Source of the DNA: Siphonodentalium dalli
Taxonomy: Eukaryota > Mollusca > Scaphopoda > Gadilida > Siphonodentaliidae
Assembly: GCA_032622095.1 (NCBI GenBank)
Contig: CP136066.1
Span: 107,097,319-107,161,318 of the forward strand
Length of the DNA: 64,000 nucleotides
Direction: 5' to 3'
Part shown: positions 11,311 through 22,537 of the stretch, piece by piece
How positions within the stretch are numbered: the stretch's first letter is position 1
How the letters are laid out: each line of letters starts with the position of its first letter
Translations under genes and position numbers: made by a program
Notes under the pieces: generated by a model
What the model saw: only the letters and a program-made list of their open reading frames with translations
Databases searched by the model: none
Told to the model about the DNA's origin: nothing

Positions 11311-12023
11311 AATTGCGCTAACTGCTCAATGTTTTAATGTGTTACAAAACGTCTGATAAAAATAGTTCTATCGGGAATATTCACACCATTTTTTTTCAGA
11401 GAACATAGTGTAAATATAGTCCTATCGGGATATCGTAAAGGAGATTAATTAAACCCCTCAGACTGCCGAAACTGACGACATTAAATTCGCTTTTTCGTGT
11501 CCCGCGGAAATGAAACTTGTCTGTCCATTGATGACGTTATTTATTTGACATAGTATTTTTTTCTTCTGTTGTATTTGAACACTTGTTGCACGCGCAGGCT
11601 GCACGATCATAATAACTTCAACCGATAAGCGCCGACTGATACCCGCGCAACAGTTTGTCTCAAATAAATTGTTATCAAAACGCAGGTTTATGGCCGCGGA
11701 CATAAGCCGATTAAGTGTAATGTAATTTATCCATGAATTTGACTGAAAAATTGTGATTCTATCACCATTAGCCACGAAAATGGGACCTCTAAACAGGCAA
11801 GTTTGATTTTCGGCGGACACGAACAAGCGACTTTATTGTCGGCAGTTTCGGCAGTCTGAGGGTTAATTAATCCCGAATTAAACGGAACTACTTTACGATA
11901 GTCCGATAGGACTATGTTTACTCTATGCATGTTCTCTGAAAAAATAGTGTGAATATTCCCGATAGAACTCTTTTTATCAGACGTTGTGTAACACCTTAAA
12001 ACATTGAGCAGTTATAGCGCAAA
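11311..12023. repeat. foldback element with about 200-bp inverted arms
   Basis: The left arm (TTGCGCTAACTGCTCAATG ... TTCTATCGGGAATATTCACA ... CTCAGACTGCCGAAACTG) is repeated in inverse order at 11815-12023. The approximately 300-bp centre holds a 122-residue minus-strand frame (11458-11826) in which I recognise no domain. The arms differ by substitutions and small indels. Most likely a decayed non-autonomous transposon. Confidence 0.8.
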
Positions 12024-13556
12024 CCGAAATGTGTTGTCTTGCAAGATATCCCACCGCTTTAGCTAAATTTACCTTCCTACAATATCCATAAAGAGGATCA
12101 TATATTATATACCCACGGTTTTAATTATAGAATATAAAATATATTGGTTTCGCGAATGACCAACTCAGAATTCCGTTAAAATAACAATAACAACCAGCAC
12201 CTATAACGAACCGTTTTACTGGACTTGGCCTACTGGTCGCGTAGTTCCGACTTTTAAATAAACGGAATTTCCAACTCTATAAATAAAAGCCCCACAATGC
12301 ATTCGCCCTGTCCACCACGCAATATCAAAATCTCAGCAGCTAGATACACCACAGGTGGCGTAATAAATGCTCTTTATTATTTCCATATCAGGAATACAGT
12401 AACAAACAAGACAGCAGTAAAATAAATGGGGACAAAAAGTTAGTGTAATCATGTATGAAATTTCCAACTGTTAAAATTCTTTATAACAGTTGTGACTCCC
12501 ACCCCCTCAAAATACCTCCATCATTCGATCCCCGTCCCCATCATAATGGGGACAATAATTACTAGTTGGGATACCAGGCAATGGTAACCATGTATTTTAA
12601 CCTTTATGTTGTAGTGTAATAATGTATGAAATTTCCAACTACATGTGCATTAACTTTTTTTTACAAAAGTTGTGAATCATACACACTCAAAATCTAACTT
12701 CCACCCCCACCCCACTACACTGTCCCTTCCACTTAAAAACATTCTGGAGATCAAGTTGGCCACAGGTGTTCAGTTATTTTATACCATGACTCCCTATTGT
12801 ACTGTGTACAAACATGCTATATAATATATTTGTGCTGTACACCCTACTGTGTGTGAACAGGAGTCCGACCGTGGGTAACACGTTTCTACTGTGGGTAACA
12901 CGTTTTAATGGCATTTCAATGGTTAAAGTTTATACCCATAGTAGAACTACATCCGAGTTGACCTTTCATTAACCTTCCATGACCTCGATCAAAATCACTC
13001 TATTTTTAAAATGTAGCGCCTCGCGATGAAAACAATTTGATACTTTCGATTCAATTGAATATTATACTCACTAATGCGATAAAAACGAACAGTTATTTCC
13101 GTGGAAATCACATCCAGATCAACAAATTGAACATATATTTCAAGAAATAGACGTAAAAAACTCGAACAACAAACGGTGGATTTCAAAATGACTTTCGTGG
13201 TTTCCTGTTCACTGTACGGCGGAGAAAAAAAAGTTCCCGCAATGTGTTATATTTATATTCATTAAATTCGTATTCCCATATATATATTCATGTTGTTTAT
13301 TTATGGCGGTTTCATCATGATTACAGTTTATTGTGAATTGGCTACAATGATACCATATTCGTACAATTGAATGTTGACCTAATTCAATGTATCAATACGC
13401 CTGATCAGCTGTGATAGTGTACGTCGATGTACGGCCAAGTGTGGGGAACACAACGGGGATGATTGTGAATGGTGCGACAGAATCATCTTAATTTAAGTGG
13501 GTTTATTTCGATTTCATAGCAGTTGTTGCTACTGTACCGGTCATGGTATAAACAAA
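12024..13556. other. no gene seen
   Basis: Contains a small motif CACCACAGGTGGCGTAATAA (about 12347-12366) that recurs at about 14640 and 20305, a pair of diverged segments around TAATGTATGAAATTTCCAACT (12445 and 12618), and a direct repeat TGTGGGTAACACGTTT near 12870-12905. No supported coding region. Confidence 0.45.
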
Positions 13557-13697
13557 ATACACACGTAGTGTTTCTGAATACCAAATTTACACCACTCGTG
13601 GGATTGATGATTTACCACACTCGCTAAAGCTCGTGTGGTAAACCATCAATCCCACTCGTGGTGTAAATTTGGTATTCAGAAACACTACGTGTGTATT
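13557..13697. repeat. near-perfect hairpin, arms about 64 bp
   Basis: The left arm starts ATACACACGTAGTGTTTC and the right arm ends GAAACACTACGTGTGTAT. The two pair along about 64 bp with apparently one mismatch around a loop of about 8 bases (CTAAAGCT region). The near identity implies recent formation or gene conversion. No protein frame and no clear target duplication. Confidence 0.85.
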
Positions 13698-14111
13698 CTA
13701 TATATACCCCACGTGTCTTGGACTGTTGCCAAATTCACAGTGCTCCATTAGAGGGCCTGCTTGGACTGTTGCCAAATTCACAATGTTAACTGCAGAGAGG
13801 TTGTATGTTATTGGAGACGTTCTAATATGACAATAGGCTGGCCTAATTAACGAACCATGCACAGCTAAATACACACAAGCAACTTTTAATCTTCAAATAG
13901 ATACAATTGTCGGCCTCCAAAATTCAATATACTTTCTTATATACAAACAAACATTGAACTCATACCATTGTTTCACTTAACCAAAATAGCGAATTTCCCC
14001 AAAAGAACGCATATAGACTGCGCATGCAGAAAATAAAAGATGGCCGTTACTACAAAAAAAACAAACATGCGCACTCCAATTAAAATTACCCATAATTCAG
14101 TTCACTACACC

Positions 14112-14600
14112 AGGGGCTCCCAACAGGTTATACAATGTTTTCAGGCTATCAGATTATTTATATTTTCGACTTTAAGTTTACAATTTGAGCCTGTCCTCAC
14201 TCTATCGATACGATTTATCATAAACATATTATACACCAGTGGCGTTAACTTTACAACTTCGGCATCTACGTGATTATATCGGTACGATTCAGTAAGGTAC
14301 AAACAATCTCCATAAAATACAGCAGGGGCTCCCAATAGGTTATTCCCATTTATTATGGGCTCCCAATAGGTTATACAATATTTTCAGGCTATCAGATTAT
14401 TTATATTTTCAACAACATATTATTACACCGGTGACTTTAAGTTTACAATTTGAGCCTGTCCTGACTCTATCGATAGGATTTATCATATTTTCATAAACGT
14501 ATTATACACCGCTGGCGTTAACTTTACAATTTCGGCATCTACGTGATTATATCGGTACGATTGAGTAAGGTACAAACAATCTCCAAGAATACATTCGCCC
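14112..14600. repeat. tandem duplication, unit about 244 bp
   Basis: Two copies start with GGGCTCCCAA.AGGTTATACAAT at 14113 and 14357. They share TTTCAGGCTATCAGATTATT, TTGAGCCTGTCCT.ACTCTATCGATA, GGCGTTAACTTTACAA and CGGCATCTACGTGATTATAT. The first is followed by an extra AGCAGGGGCTCC. Open frames on either strand are by-products of the duplication. Confidence 0.8.
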
Positions 14601-14814
14601 TGTACTCCATGCGATATAAAAAAACCAAATGCAAGTAACACCACACTAGGTGGCGTAATAATAACACGATAAAGACATTTAATTACGAGAACGGCGATGT
14701 TTTCGGCAAAGTTTTGCATTCGTAGTGTGATAACGCGACAATCTTCAAAGGCCGCGATCGACTACATGCAAACTTAAAATACTGCCGTAGCGTATAAATG
14801 CGTTGTCGATAGGT

Positions 14815-14890
14815 TACCACGTGATCGATCACGTGCTATGCTTCTGTTTACATGTGAAAATCACGTGATCGGGCCGATGATCACGTGACT
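14815..14890. promoter_or_regulatory. cluster of four CACGTG E-box palindromes
   Basis: CACGTG occurs at 14818, 14830, 14862 and 14882. The first pair forms the palindrome CACGTGATCGATCACGTG, and the second pair flanks GATCGGGCCGATGATC. CACGTG is the core recognised by bHLH-ZIP factors such as Myc/Max and USF. No adjacent gene is visible, so a regulatory role is only inferred. Confidence 0.35.
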
Positions 14891-15051
14891 TCGTCTACAA
14901 CAAAATCTTCGGCTAACTTCGGATTTTTTTTATAATCGTTATAAAAATAACGAATGGCGGCCGAATATTAGATTATATGCGCCCAATGGACATTATATAT
15001 ATATATTATCGGTATATTGAAAGAAAATATTATTGTTTTATTCAGCACCCT

Positions 15052-15224
15052 ATTCCTTTAAGTAGAATTCTTTTCTACTTAAGTAAAATAAAAAATGACC
15101 TTTATTTTACTTAAGTAAAACAGAATTCTACTTAAGTAAAATAATGCGTTAATTTTACTTAAGTAAAATAAATGACATCTGTCGATGACCGGTAGATGGT
15201 GTTTATTTCACTTAAGTGAAATAA
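15052..15224. repeat. CTTAAG palindrome array, second locus
   Basis: Palindromes centred on CTTAAG (TTCTACTTAAGTAAAA, TTTTACTTAAGTAAAA, TTTCACTTAAGTGAAA) occur five times with spacers such as AATGAC. Unit and spacer resemble the 8.1-9.0 kb array. A TTAA-type MITE of the same family as copy A lies 150 bp downstream. Confidence 0.8.
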
Positions 15225-15372
15225 AGGGCCCACTATGGGAGTCATCAACTAATAATTGCTCCCTTGGCACGTGCGCCGGTAGTGCTGTTCTCTCACTGTC
15301 CAATCGGCTCGCGGAATACCAGTGTGAACGTCAGAATACCAGTGCTGTACAGGAGAATATCAGTGCTTTTAA

Positions 15373-15851
15373 AGGTACTCAATCCGATAAAACTCCTCTC
15401 AATTACTATTTCAATGGCTTCGGGGGTCAAAAATATTTGATTCGAGTCGAGGAAGTCACCCATCAAAGCTCAGATTTGTTAGATATCGATTTTATAAATC
15501 TATTAGTTTTCATTATCGGGAATACTTTCTGGCCCAGCTCTCAGGCAAAATTGCGTTTTTATTACCACTTGATTTTAGAGTTATCCATCCTTGTCTGTTT
15601 GAATAGAGTTTTGGTGTTAAATCTCGATCAGGATACGAAATTGACGGCAGTTATTAGTACTCATCTCGAGAACATAAAAAATTTCAAAAATCAATATCTA
15701 ATAACTCTGAGCTTTGTTTGATGGGTTCCTCGACTAGAATCAAATATTTTTTACCCCCAAAGCCAAAGAAATAGTAATATAGGACCCTCTGATCGGATTG
15801 TTGTTGTTGGAATCTGTTGAGATGGGGACCCTCTTTACGGATTGAGTACCT
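15373..15851. mobile_element. TTAA-type MITE (AGGTACTCAATCC family), copy B
   Basis: Inverted ends AGGTACTCAATCCG and CGGATTGAGTACCT are flanked by TTAA on both sides. The interior contains GGCTTCGGGGGTCAAAAATA, GATTCGAGTCGAGGAAG and its inverted counterpart near 15720. A 178-residue frame running through it is an accident of composition: the same region in copies A and C is not open. Confidence 0.9.
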
Positions 15852-17109
15852 TTAAGTGATATGATGGTACCATAATTAGAACTGAACGACTAAATAACAA
15901 GACAAAAGACAATGGAAATGTATATACGATCAATTTAGCATTTACCCAGTGGAGGGTTCACCCGGTGATGTTCAGTTCGACTCTGGGCGATCTGGGCTTT
16001 GTTTAAAGCAGAACAATAGGGTGTACAAACTCGTAGGGGGGGGGGGTCAAATTTTGCCGTAATCGGTATTCTAGTGCGTTTTGTTTAATTCCTGAGCATA
16101 ACTTGCGGAATCTATTATAAAATTCCGACAGCGGAATCTATTAGCAAAACGTGCACATCGAGATCACTGGCGTGTATCAGTTGGAAATACACGAAAATAA
16201 ATCGAAACGAGGGGCGGTGATCACAGAAAATGGCACGGTGAACTACCAGTGCATGTCAACTAGGGCTACCAGTGCCAAATGTTCTTTATATGGCAAGTTA
16301 TATCTGGTATATGTCGATAAACGCTTCATACAGGGCACCGGGCACATGAAATGCCTTACCCTTGATACCCAAAATAACGACAACGTTGATCTAGAAGGGT
16401 AAATATGTGGATCTATAATAGGAAAGTACGAAACTTCAACTATACTTCGATACTCAAAGCTAGTGTAAAATATGAAAAAAAATTCATGATGTCCAGGTCA
16501 TAATATGGCACTTTTGTAGACTGAATTGTTCTTAAAACTATTGGGATACGTCGATTTAAAAGCAATTTTCCGAACTTGTACAGTAGCTGAATAATTACAT
16601 TATAAAATGCCAAAATCTGTTTGGTCTAATGGTGAGCGGCGCTGTGGCGAATAAATCAATTGTTTTAAATATAATCCGTGGTGATTGGTTGCGATATCAG
16701 TTATGTTGCATGCACGATTCTCTGATGCGCAAATTCACATCTTGTAATTCATAGTCGTGAGTGCAATTAATGCCCCTATCTCACACCCTTGTCAGATGAC
16801 TAGTTGACCATGCATATGGGGACGTTCGGTTTGTGAGCAATATAGCATGTTTATATCTTATAATTTTCAATAAAATGGGACGGTTTCGCTTTGCGCTGGG
16901 TATGAACGTAAATGCTAAAGTACGATTGGGGTCGCAATCCGATCGCGGAATTCAGTTAATAGTGGGATTCCTTATGTCATTTTGCATTTTTTGTTTGTTA
17001 AAAGCGATCTGAAAACGGATTCTGTATGCTTAGTAGGCGTGTTTTCAGGATTGACTTGTTTCCATTCTTGAATTTTGGCGGGTCGGCCTAAATCTGGGTC
17101 AACATAATT
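15852..17109. other. no gene recognised
   Basis: A G-run lies near 16036. An 83-residue frame at 16151-16402 has no recognisable domain. Nothing else supported. Confidence 0.4.
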
Positions 17110-17475
17110 TAGAGAGCGTTTCGTATTTGCAGAAAACGATAAATGGTGCCATCTGGCGTATGGTGATCGATGCGATTTGAAAGTTCTCAAAACTACTAGC
17201 TATGACCCTTAAGTGTATTTTTGACAATTTTGATGTGATCAGTTCATTCTTGCTGACTACAGTTGCGATCAAAATTTAACACTGAGCCCTATGGAGATTC
17301 TAGTATTTTGGATAAATGGCGCCATTTTGCGTATGATGATATGTGCGTACTGATATTCCTAAAAAATACTGAATATGAAGCACAGACATAGTTTAAAAAA
17401 AGATTGGATGTGATCAGCTGATTCTTGCTGGCTACACTTGCGATCAAAATTTAACACTGAACCCTATATATGGAG
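17110..17475. repeat. diverged tandem duplication, unit about 185 bp
   Basis: Both copies contain ATAAATGG.GCCAT.T.GCGTATG, then GATGTGATCAG, TTCTTGCTG, and GCGATCAAAATTTAACACTGA. The second is more diverged. Downstream, a perfect 27-bp direct duplication starts at 17543 (TAACTATCCGTGATTTAATA). Confidence 0.65.
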
Positions 17476-17600
17476 AATTTCGTGTTATGCTCAAGCGTTG
17501 ATTGTAATATGACTTATTGGCGATCATGTGTTTGACCCACTTTAACTATCCGTGATTTAATAGTTGCAATAACTATCCGTGATTTAATAGTTGCAATATA

Positions 17601-18315
17601 TGATATAGTTATGCCTCAAGATACAGTAATTGGCAAAAGTAAGTGTTGAATGGTTTTGTAATTTCGATAATATGCAGTTTGTTGAGTCAAACGAAAATAT
17701 TCCCAACAAGACCTGAAATTTCGCGATGTGATTACATATTAAATTATTGTTTTATTTGATACTCGTCCGTCTTGTTGTCCACTGACTAGTTTTTGAAGCC
17801 ACATCGTTGATCATTACGGGCTGTAGTGTCACAAATACACAGGTATGGATGTTAGTTCTTCATAGTCATTAACTCCATCGTTGTCATCGGAGTCTATCCC
17901 ACATACACTTGGAGATTCTGTGTTTTCGCAGGATTTGTGCTACTGACAAATGGACATTTCAGTGCAGCTGAGATATTTACTATAGCAATATAAACTTTGC
18001 TTTCACACTTCCCACGCCAGTTATATTTGGTGCACTCCAGTATAGCGACTGAAACCCAACATTCACCATCAATATTCTAACCACAATTAATCTTCACGCT
18101 TCGCGCATAGCTGTGACAATCAAAACAAGAAAACCATAGTCAGAAATGGTAACGCCACCAAGATTATATTATTAGCCATAAATATAAATTATAATACAAT
18201 TATTCTATAAACTAGCTTTCAAATTTTATGTGGGAAATTTGCATACTTCTATATTTCAAGTTTTCCCGTTTCTCGTGTTATACATTACTTTCTTCAAACT
18301 GTCTTCTTTATTACT
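17601..18315. other. no gene seen; one dispersed repeat
   Basis: The segment at about 18127-18195 duplicates 10803-10872. No coding evidence. Confidence 0.45.
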
Positions 18316-18935
18316 CAAGCTGATGGGCCCGACTTCGTCCGGGATGTTTCCCATCTGATTTCCGGCGAAAGGAGCGATTTGACCTTCAATTGACTATTTC
18401 GAAAGTCAGGGTCAGGTCAGGGTCATGATTTGACCCGTCCACAAACACCCCCACCCGGATAAAAGTACCACTAGGTATCAAATTTCGTCGAAATCCGTCC
18501 GTTTTACCCCACTTGACCTTTAATTAACAGTTTTGAAGGTCAAGGTAAGGTCGGAGTCATGATTTGACCCGTCCAAAACACTCCCCCGACAAAAGTACCA
18601 ATAGGTATCAAATTTCGTCGAAATCCATCCGTTTTACCCGATTTGACCTTTGATTGACCACATTGAAGGTCAAGGTCACGCCGATGTCACGATTTGACCC
18701 GTTCAAAACACTCCCCGGACAAAAGTATCCCTAGGTATCAAATTTCGCCGAAATTTGTCCGTTTTACCCAAATTGACCTTGCATTGACAGTTTTAAAGGT
18801 CAAGTCAGGTCGGGCTCACGATTTGACCCGTCCAAAACACTTCCCGGACACAAATACCCATAAGTATCAAATTACGTTGAAATCTATGGAAAGCCGAAGA
18901 GGACATGTTAGTTGCTAATTGCTAGATATACGACG
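18316..18935 (-). mobile_element. Helitron-like non-autonomous element, degraded
   Basis: Read on the minus strand it is a series of about four 128-bp units carrying GAAATTTGATAC, AAAAGTACC-type and GGGTCAAATC motifs. It ends with a hairpin (CCCGG...CCGGG around GACGAAGT), then CCCATCAG and CTTG. The unit vocabulary (TTGACCTTGACC, ACGGGTCAAATCGTGA) matches the fifth unit of the array at 48885-49473, which ends in a proper CTAG. Here CTAG is changed to CTTG and no clear 5' end is visible. Confidence 0.6.
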
Positions 18936-19369
18936 CACGACTTGTCGCGGTATTTTAAAGGTGTTTCAAACTAGGAGATAGAAGGATTCTGCGTTTCAAA
19001 TGGTGATGAATTATAGTAATTTTTTCAAATTTTATGGCATAAATTGTTATTAAAACCGTATATAATTATATACTATAACAAAAATGAATGACTCGAAAAT
19101 TAAGTGGGCCTTTAAACAAAGTCACAATTGCAGTTAGGCTCATCTCATACTCGTTTAATCAGCGATATTCTGCTGCGCAGTTTGTTATAGTTCCCAGTAT
19201 TCATTGAGCGTTATAGCCACACTGTTATAATTCGCCTTTAGCAGGCGTACTCTTGCCTCAGATTATTGATATATTAGGTCACACGTAATGACATTAAATC
19301 GCATGGAAACATAGCAATTGTGTGGGCTGCTTGGCGTGAATATTTAATGAGAAATAAAGTCATATATAC
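18936..19369. other. no gene seen
   Basis: AT-rich DNA with no recognisable motif or coding frame. Confidence 0.4.
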
Positions 19370-20135
19370 GTAATGACATTAAACTCAAGAAAACCCGCGA
19401 AAACAAAACAAAATCACATTTAATGTTTTAAGTTATTTCCTTCATAAAAAGAATCTTCGTGATAATGAACCCTCCCAATACTTTAGAATATAGAATTAAC
19501 CTTAAAATAACAAAAACCTTCGGAATACAGAACCTTCGGAATAACGAACCTTCTGATTGGTGAACCTTCGGAATAGCGAACATTCAGAGAAATTTCGGAA
19601 TAGTGGACATTCTGGATAGTGAACCTTCGGAATAGAGACATGCCCCCAATATTCATATTATATGCCCAGAGTTCAAAGGTGTGGGCCCATAAAATCCTAA
19701 ATTTGGCCCTTAAAATATTGAACTCCAAATTGGAGCCCACACAGAACATCACTTAAGTCAACTGTACCTGTGTCATGTCCCAATGCGGGAGGGTCCACAA
19801 TATACCACAACATTCATATTATATGCCAAGAATTCAAAAGTATGGGCCCACGTAATGACATTAAATCTCAAGAAAACCCGCGAAAACAAAACAAAATCAC
19901 ATTTAATGTTCTAAGTTAAGTTATTTCCTCCTGTATCTGTATCGGTATGCGCGCAGGATCAGTTCGGATGTGAGCGCACACTCCGTAAAAAGAATCTTTG
20001 TGATAATGAACACTCTCAAATTAGTCTCAATACTTTAGAATATAGAATTAACCTAAAAATAACAAAAACCTTCGGAATAGAGAACCTTCGGAATAGCGGG
20101 CCTTCGGGATAGCGAACCTTCATAATAGAAACATG
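19370..20135. repeat. about 480-bp segmental duplication with CTTCGGAATAG mini-array
   Basis: Two copies (starting about 19370 and 19852) share CAAGAAAACCCGCGAAAACA, ATTTAATGTT.TAAGTT, AGAATCTT.GTGATAATGAAC and ATAGAATTAACCT. Each ends in an array of AACCTTCGGAATAGCG-like units of 15-17 bp (19519-19640 and 20058-20125) followed by ACATGCCCCC. Frames such as the 89-residue minus one simply read through the array. Confidence 0.75.
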
Positions 20136-20610
20136 CCCCCACAAGTACACCGGTGACGTAAACACATGTGCTAATCTTTGTTGTACTATCGTGACTCTAT
20201 CGGTGCGATTTATACTCAGTAAGAAATAACCATAATAATACAGTCGCCCAGTAGATTATCGATCGACCACAGAATATGAAAATCTGCGTACCAAGCAACA
20301 CCACGGTGTGGCGTAATAATTCAAATTTCCACTAAAGTAGAGCTTAATGGGTAAAATAGAAATCAACTATAATTGCATTTCCCTGCAAATTCCAAGTAGG
20401 TGCGTGTCCATGAAACTTGGAACAAAACCAGCACCATGTGATTAGACACTGACTAAATTAAGCAAAAATACCAATGAATGATTAGTATACCATTGTGGTA
20501 TTTGATTAGCAACCGTTGCTAACCTTAAATAAGACATTGGTTCACTCTGATGGTCAGGTATATCTCAAATTTCACATTTGTATGGGAGGCCAAATTCACA
20601 TTTAATAATT
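20136..20610. other. no gene seen; small dispersed motif
   Basis: Holds the third copy of the CACCACGGTGTGGCGTAATAA motif (about 20300-20322) otherwise found near 12347 and 14640. Nothing coding. Confidence 0.4.
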
Positions 20611-20710
20611 AATTGCGCTTAAGCGCAATCAATTGCGCTTAAGCGCAATTAATTGCGCTTAAGCGTAATTAATTGTGCTTAAGCGCAATCAATTGCGCTT
20701 AAGCGCAATT
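20611..20710. repeat. five tandem 20-bp perfect palindromes
   Basis: Five abutting 20-bp units of AATTGCGCTTAAGCGCAATT, each itself a palindrome, with only four single-base changes across the array. The core CTTAAG is the same as in the arrays at 8.1-9.0 and 15.1 kb, but the arms are GC-containing. No host element boundary was identified. Confidence 0.95.
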
Positions 20711-21231
20711 CATGGTTATATGTAACAAAACACCCCTGGTGAATAAATAGGTTACTCCATAACTTAGCATTAACTCCTATTGACATGTCACTTCTTGGTT
20801 TCATTGGTTTGGATGGGTAGGGAGCTAGCCCAACTTCTTTATCAAAATGGCTGACTCGCAATAGTATCACCTTCTGTTTTAGTTGGAGCGATTCGTGATA
20901 GCATTATATTATCTTCGGTATATATTAGTTGGGGCTACTTGCAATAGCATTACTTTCTGTATTAGTCGGGGCGACATTGATTTTCTTCAATTTTCGAGTA
21001 TACAGGCACATCATATGAGGGAAGCAAGCCCTCGGTGACACCACATTCACACTATATGATCATGGAAATACTATAGATTTGTGCAAGAGCTGCTGATTTA
21101 ATAAGAAAAACTAGAGCTTCAGGACTGAGACACCAAAGCTCCAGTAATTACACACCATTTTTTGGACAGGGATGCTGATAATATGAAAATAGGGTTTTTC
21201 CCCCCTGATTTAAGTCAATAAGTAAACCATA
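20711..21231. other. no gene seen
   Basis: Repeated words such as TTAGT.GGGGC and GCAATAGCATTA (about 20858-20970) hint at a decayed short duplication. No gene. Confidence 0.35.
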
Positions 21232-21371
21232 CAGTAATGCTCTAATTAATCGACTCCTTAACCACAGCAGAATTATGGATAACTTTTCATGATTTAGTTG
21301 GAAATATGGCTTGTTGCCATTCATCGGAAAGCTCTCGAGAGCTTTTCGATGAATGGCAACAAGCCATATTT
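21232..21371. mobile_element. pogo-like MITE (CAGTAATGC ends), 3'-truncated copy
   Basis: It starts TA-CAGTAATGCTCTAA and runs through ATCGACTCCTTAACCACAGC, then a strong hairpin (ATGGCTTGTTGCCATTCATC ... its complement). The full copy at 53058-53271 shows the expected right half, which is missing here. The truncation abuts the unknown-protein copy on the minus strand. Confidence 0.8.
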
Positions 21372-21379
21372 CTGGGTGT

Positions 21380-21533
21380 CAGCATCTTCAGTCCGGAACT
21401 CCAGGCAAAGGGTCAGGTAGCCCCTGCTAGACTGGAGACTCCAGTTAGCAATGTCCACTACCCGACAACTTTGCACTGCGGCCAACACGGCTTCTGGGAT
21501 TAAATCCATAAGCCTAATCCAAAACTGTCTCAC
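21380..21533 (-). pseudogene. unrecognised mobile-element protein, N-terminal module, inverted copy
   Basis: On the minus strand the frame encodes a module with (L)MDLIPEAVLAA, a V-[DV]-x2-[NS]W-x-L core and a following G-x-L-T stretch. The same pattern is encoded on the plus strand at 21700-21850 and on the minus strand at about 50400-50540. Downstream coding is cut off by the pogo-like MITE. I do not recognise the family. The two modules here are head to head, about 170 bp apart. Confidence 0.5.
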
Positions 21534-21633
21534 CGGCGTTAAGCACGAGTGCAGCTACATCCGAGGACGCGGCCACACGACTCACCCGTGCTCAACGCTC
21601 TGACAAAGAGGAACTAATAAGGTCGAAGCAATC

Positions 21634-22411
21634 ATGACCTGTTCGCTCCACCCTCTGCCAGAGCTAGAAAGCCGTGAGCGATCCGTGACCATTTCTGTCG
21701 CCGGATTTGACTGGATTATGGAATTAATCGCCAGCCAAGTCCAATGCATGCTGAGTGGACTGCCATCTGACCTTTGTCTCGGGTGGCAGGTACATGCATA
21801 CCAGGGTAGACTGGACGTGGTGTTGGAGTACCGAGTCGCCCCGGCAGAACCCTCTAGCTGCCGACCGCGGCTCGGTGGGACCGATCGGAATCCACCGGTC
21901 CGGGGCTGACCAGACCACCACAGACGGAGTGAAGAAGAAGTAGAAGACACCGTCGCGCCGCCGCAGGGAGGCTGACGGACAGGAAGGCCAGATGGAGACA
22001 GGGCGAGCTGAGAGACGCACAGCTCCCCCCACACGGCCCCCCGACGACATCACCACCAGATACAGGGACCCCGTCAACACTCCGGAGGTCCATGTTAGCG
22101 TCGCCGAGGCCAGCGGAGACAGGGACGCGGACACCACCCCCAATGTTCCTGCCGCTGACTTCGTGGTGGAGATGGGCACGTTGACACCTTGGACACCGGA
22201 ATACCATCACAGCCCGGTGTCCCCGGTGTCCTCCATCTCCACCACCAGCAACAACAACAACAGCACCAGTTCCACCCGTACCATTGAAGAGGTAGTTAAA
22301 AGTGCGCTGGAGACTCAGACATAATCCAACAGATTAATAGCAGAGGTCGCGGCTGACCGCCTGAGATACCAACAACAACAACAACAACAAGAGAAGCTCA
22401 AGAAGAACTAC
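21634..22411 (+). pseudogene. unrecognised mobile-element protein, frameshifted copy
   Basis: Pieced across two or three frames, it shows an N-terminal module (WIMELIASQV, LGWQVHA, a G-R-L-D-V strand, Y-R-V), a basic linker with RRRREAD, a PPT-PPDDIT segment, and a Ser/Thr/Asn-rich stretch. It ends in a helical AADRLRYQQQ tail encoded partly by (CAA)n at 22366-22389. The same order occurs in the minus-strand copy at 49.9-50.5 kb, so the protein was once about 280 residues. The sequence is richer in G and C than its surroundings. It ends with CCCTAATAAA (about 22440), as do the related copies. Function unknown; a gag-like or nucleic-acid-binding role is only a guess. Confidence 0.5.
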
Positions 22412-22537
22412 TGATACAGCACGTACGTACGGAGTGGAGCTCCCTAATAAACCACAGCAACAGAGGTAGAAACACAGCATCGAAAGAAAAAGAAACCAAA
22501 AAAAAATCGTAATGTCTAGATAATTTTTTTTCACCTT

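Noticed and set aside
11458-11826. 122-residue minus-strand frame in a foldback centre
   Set aside because: No domain recognised and it extends into the inverted arms; probably fortuitous.
15185-15721. 178-residue plus-strand open frame
   Set aside because: It lies inside TTAA-type MITE B. The same region of copies A and C is not open, and the peptide has no recognisable domain.
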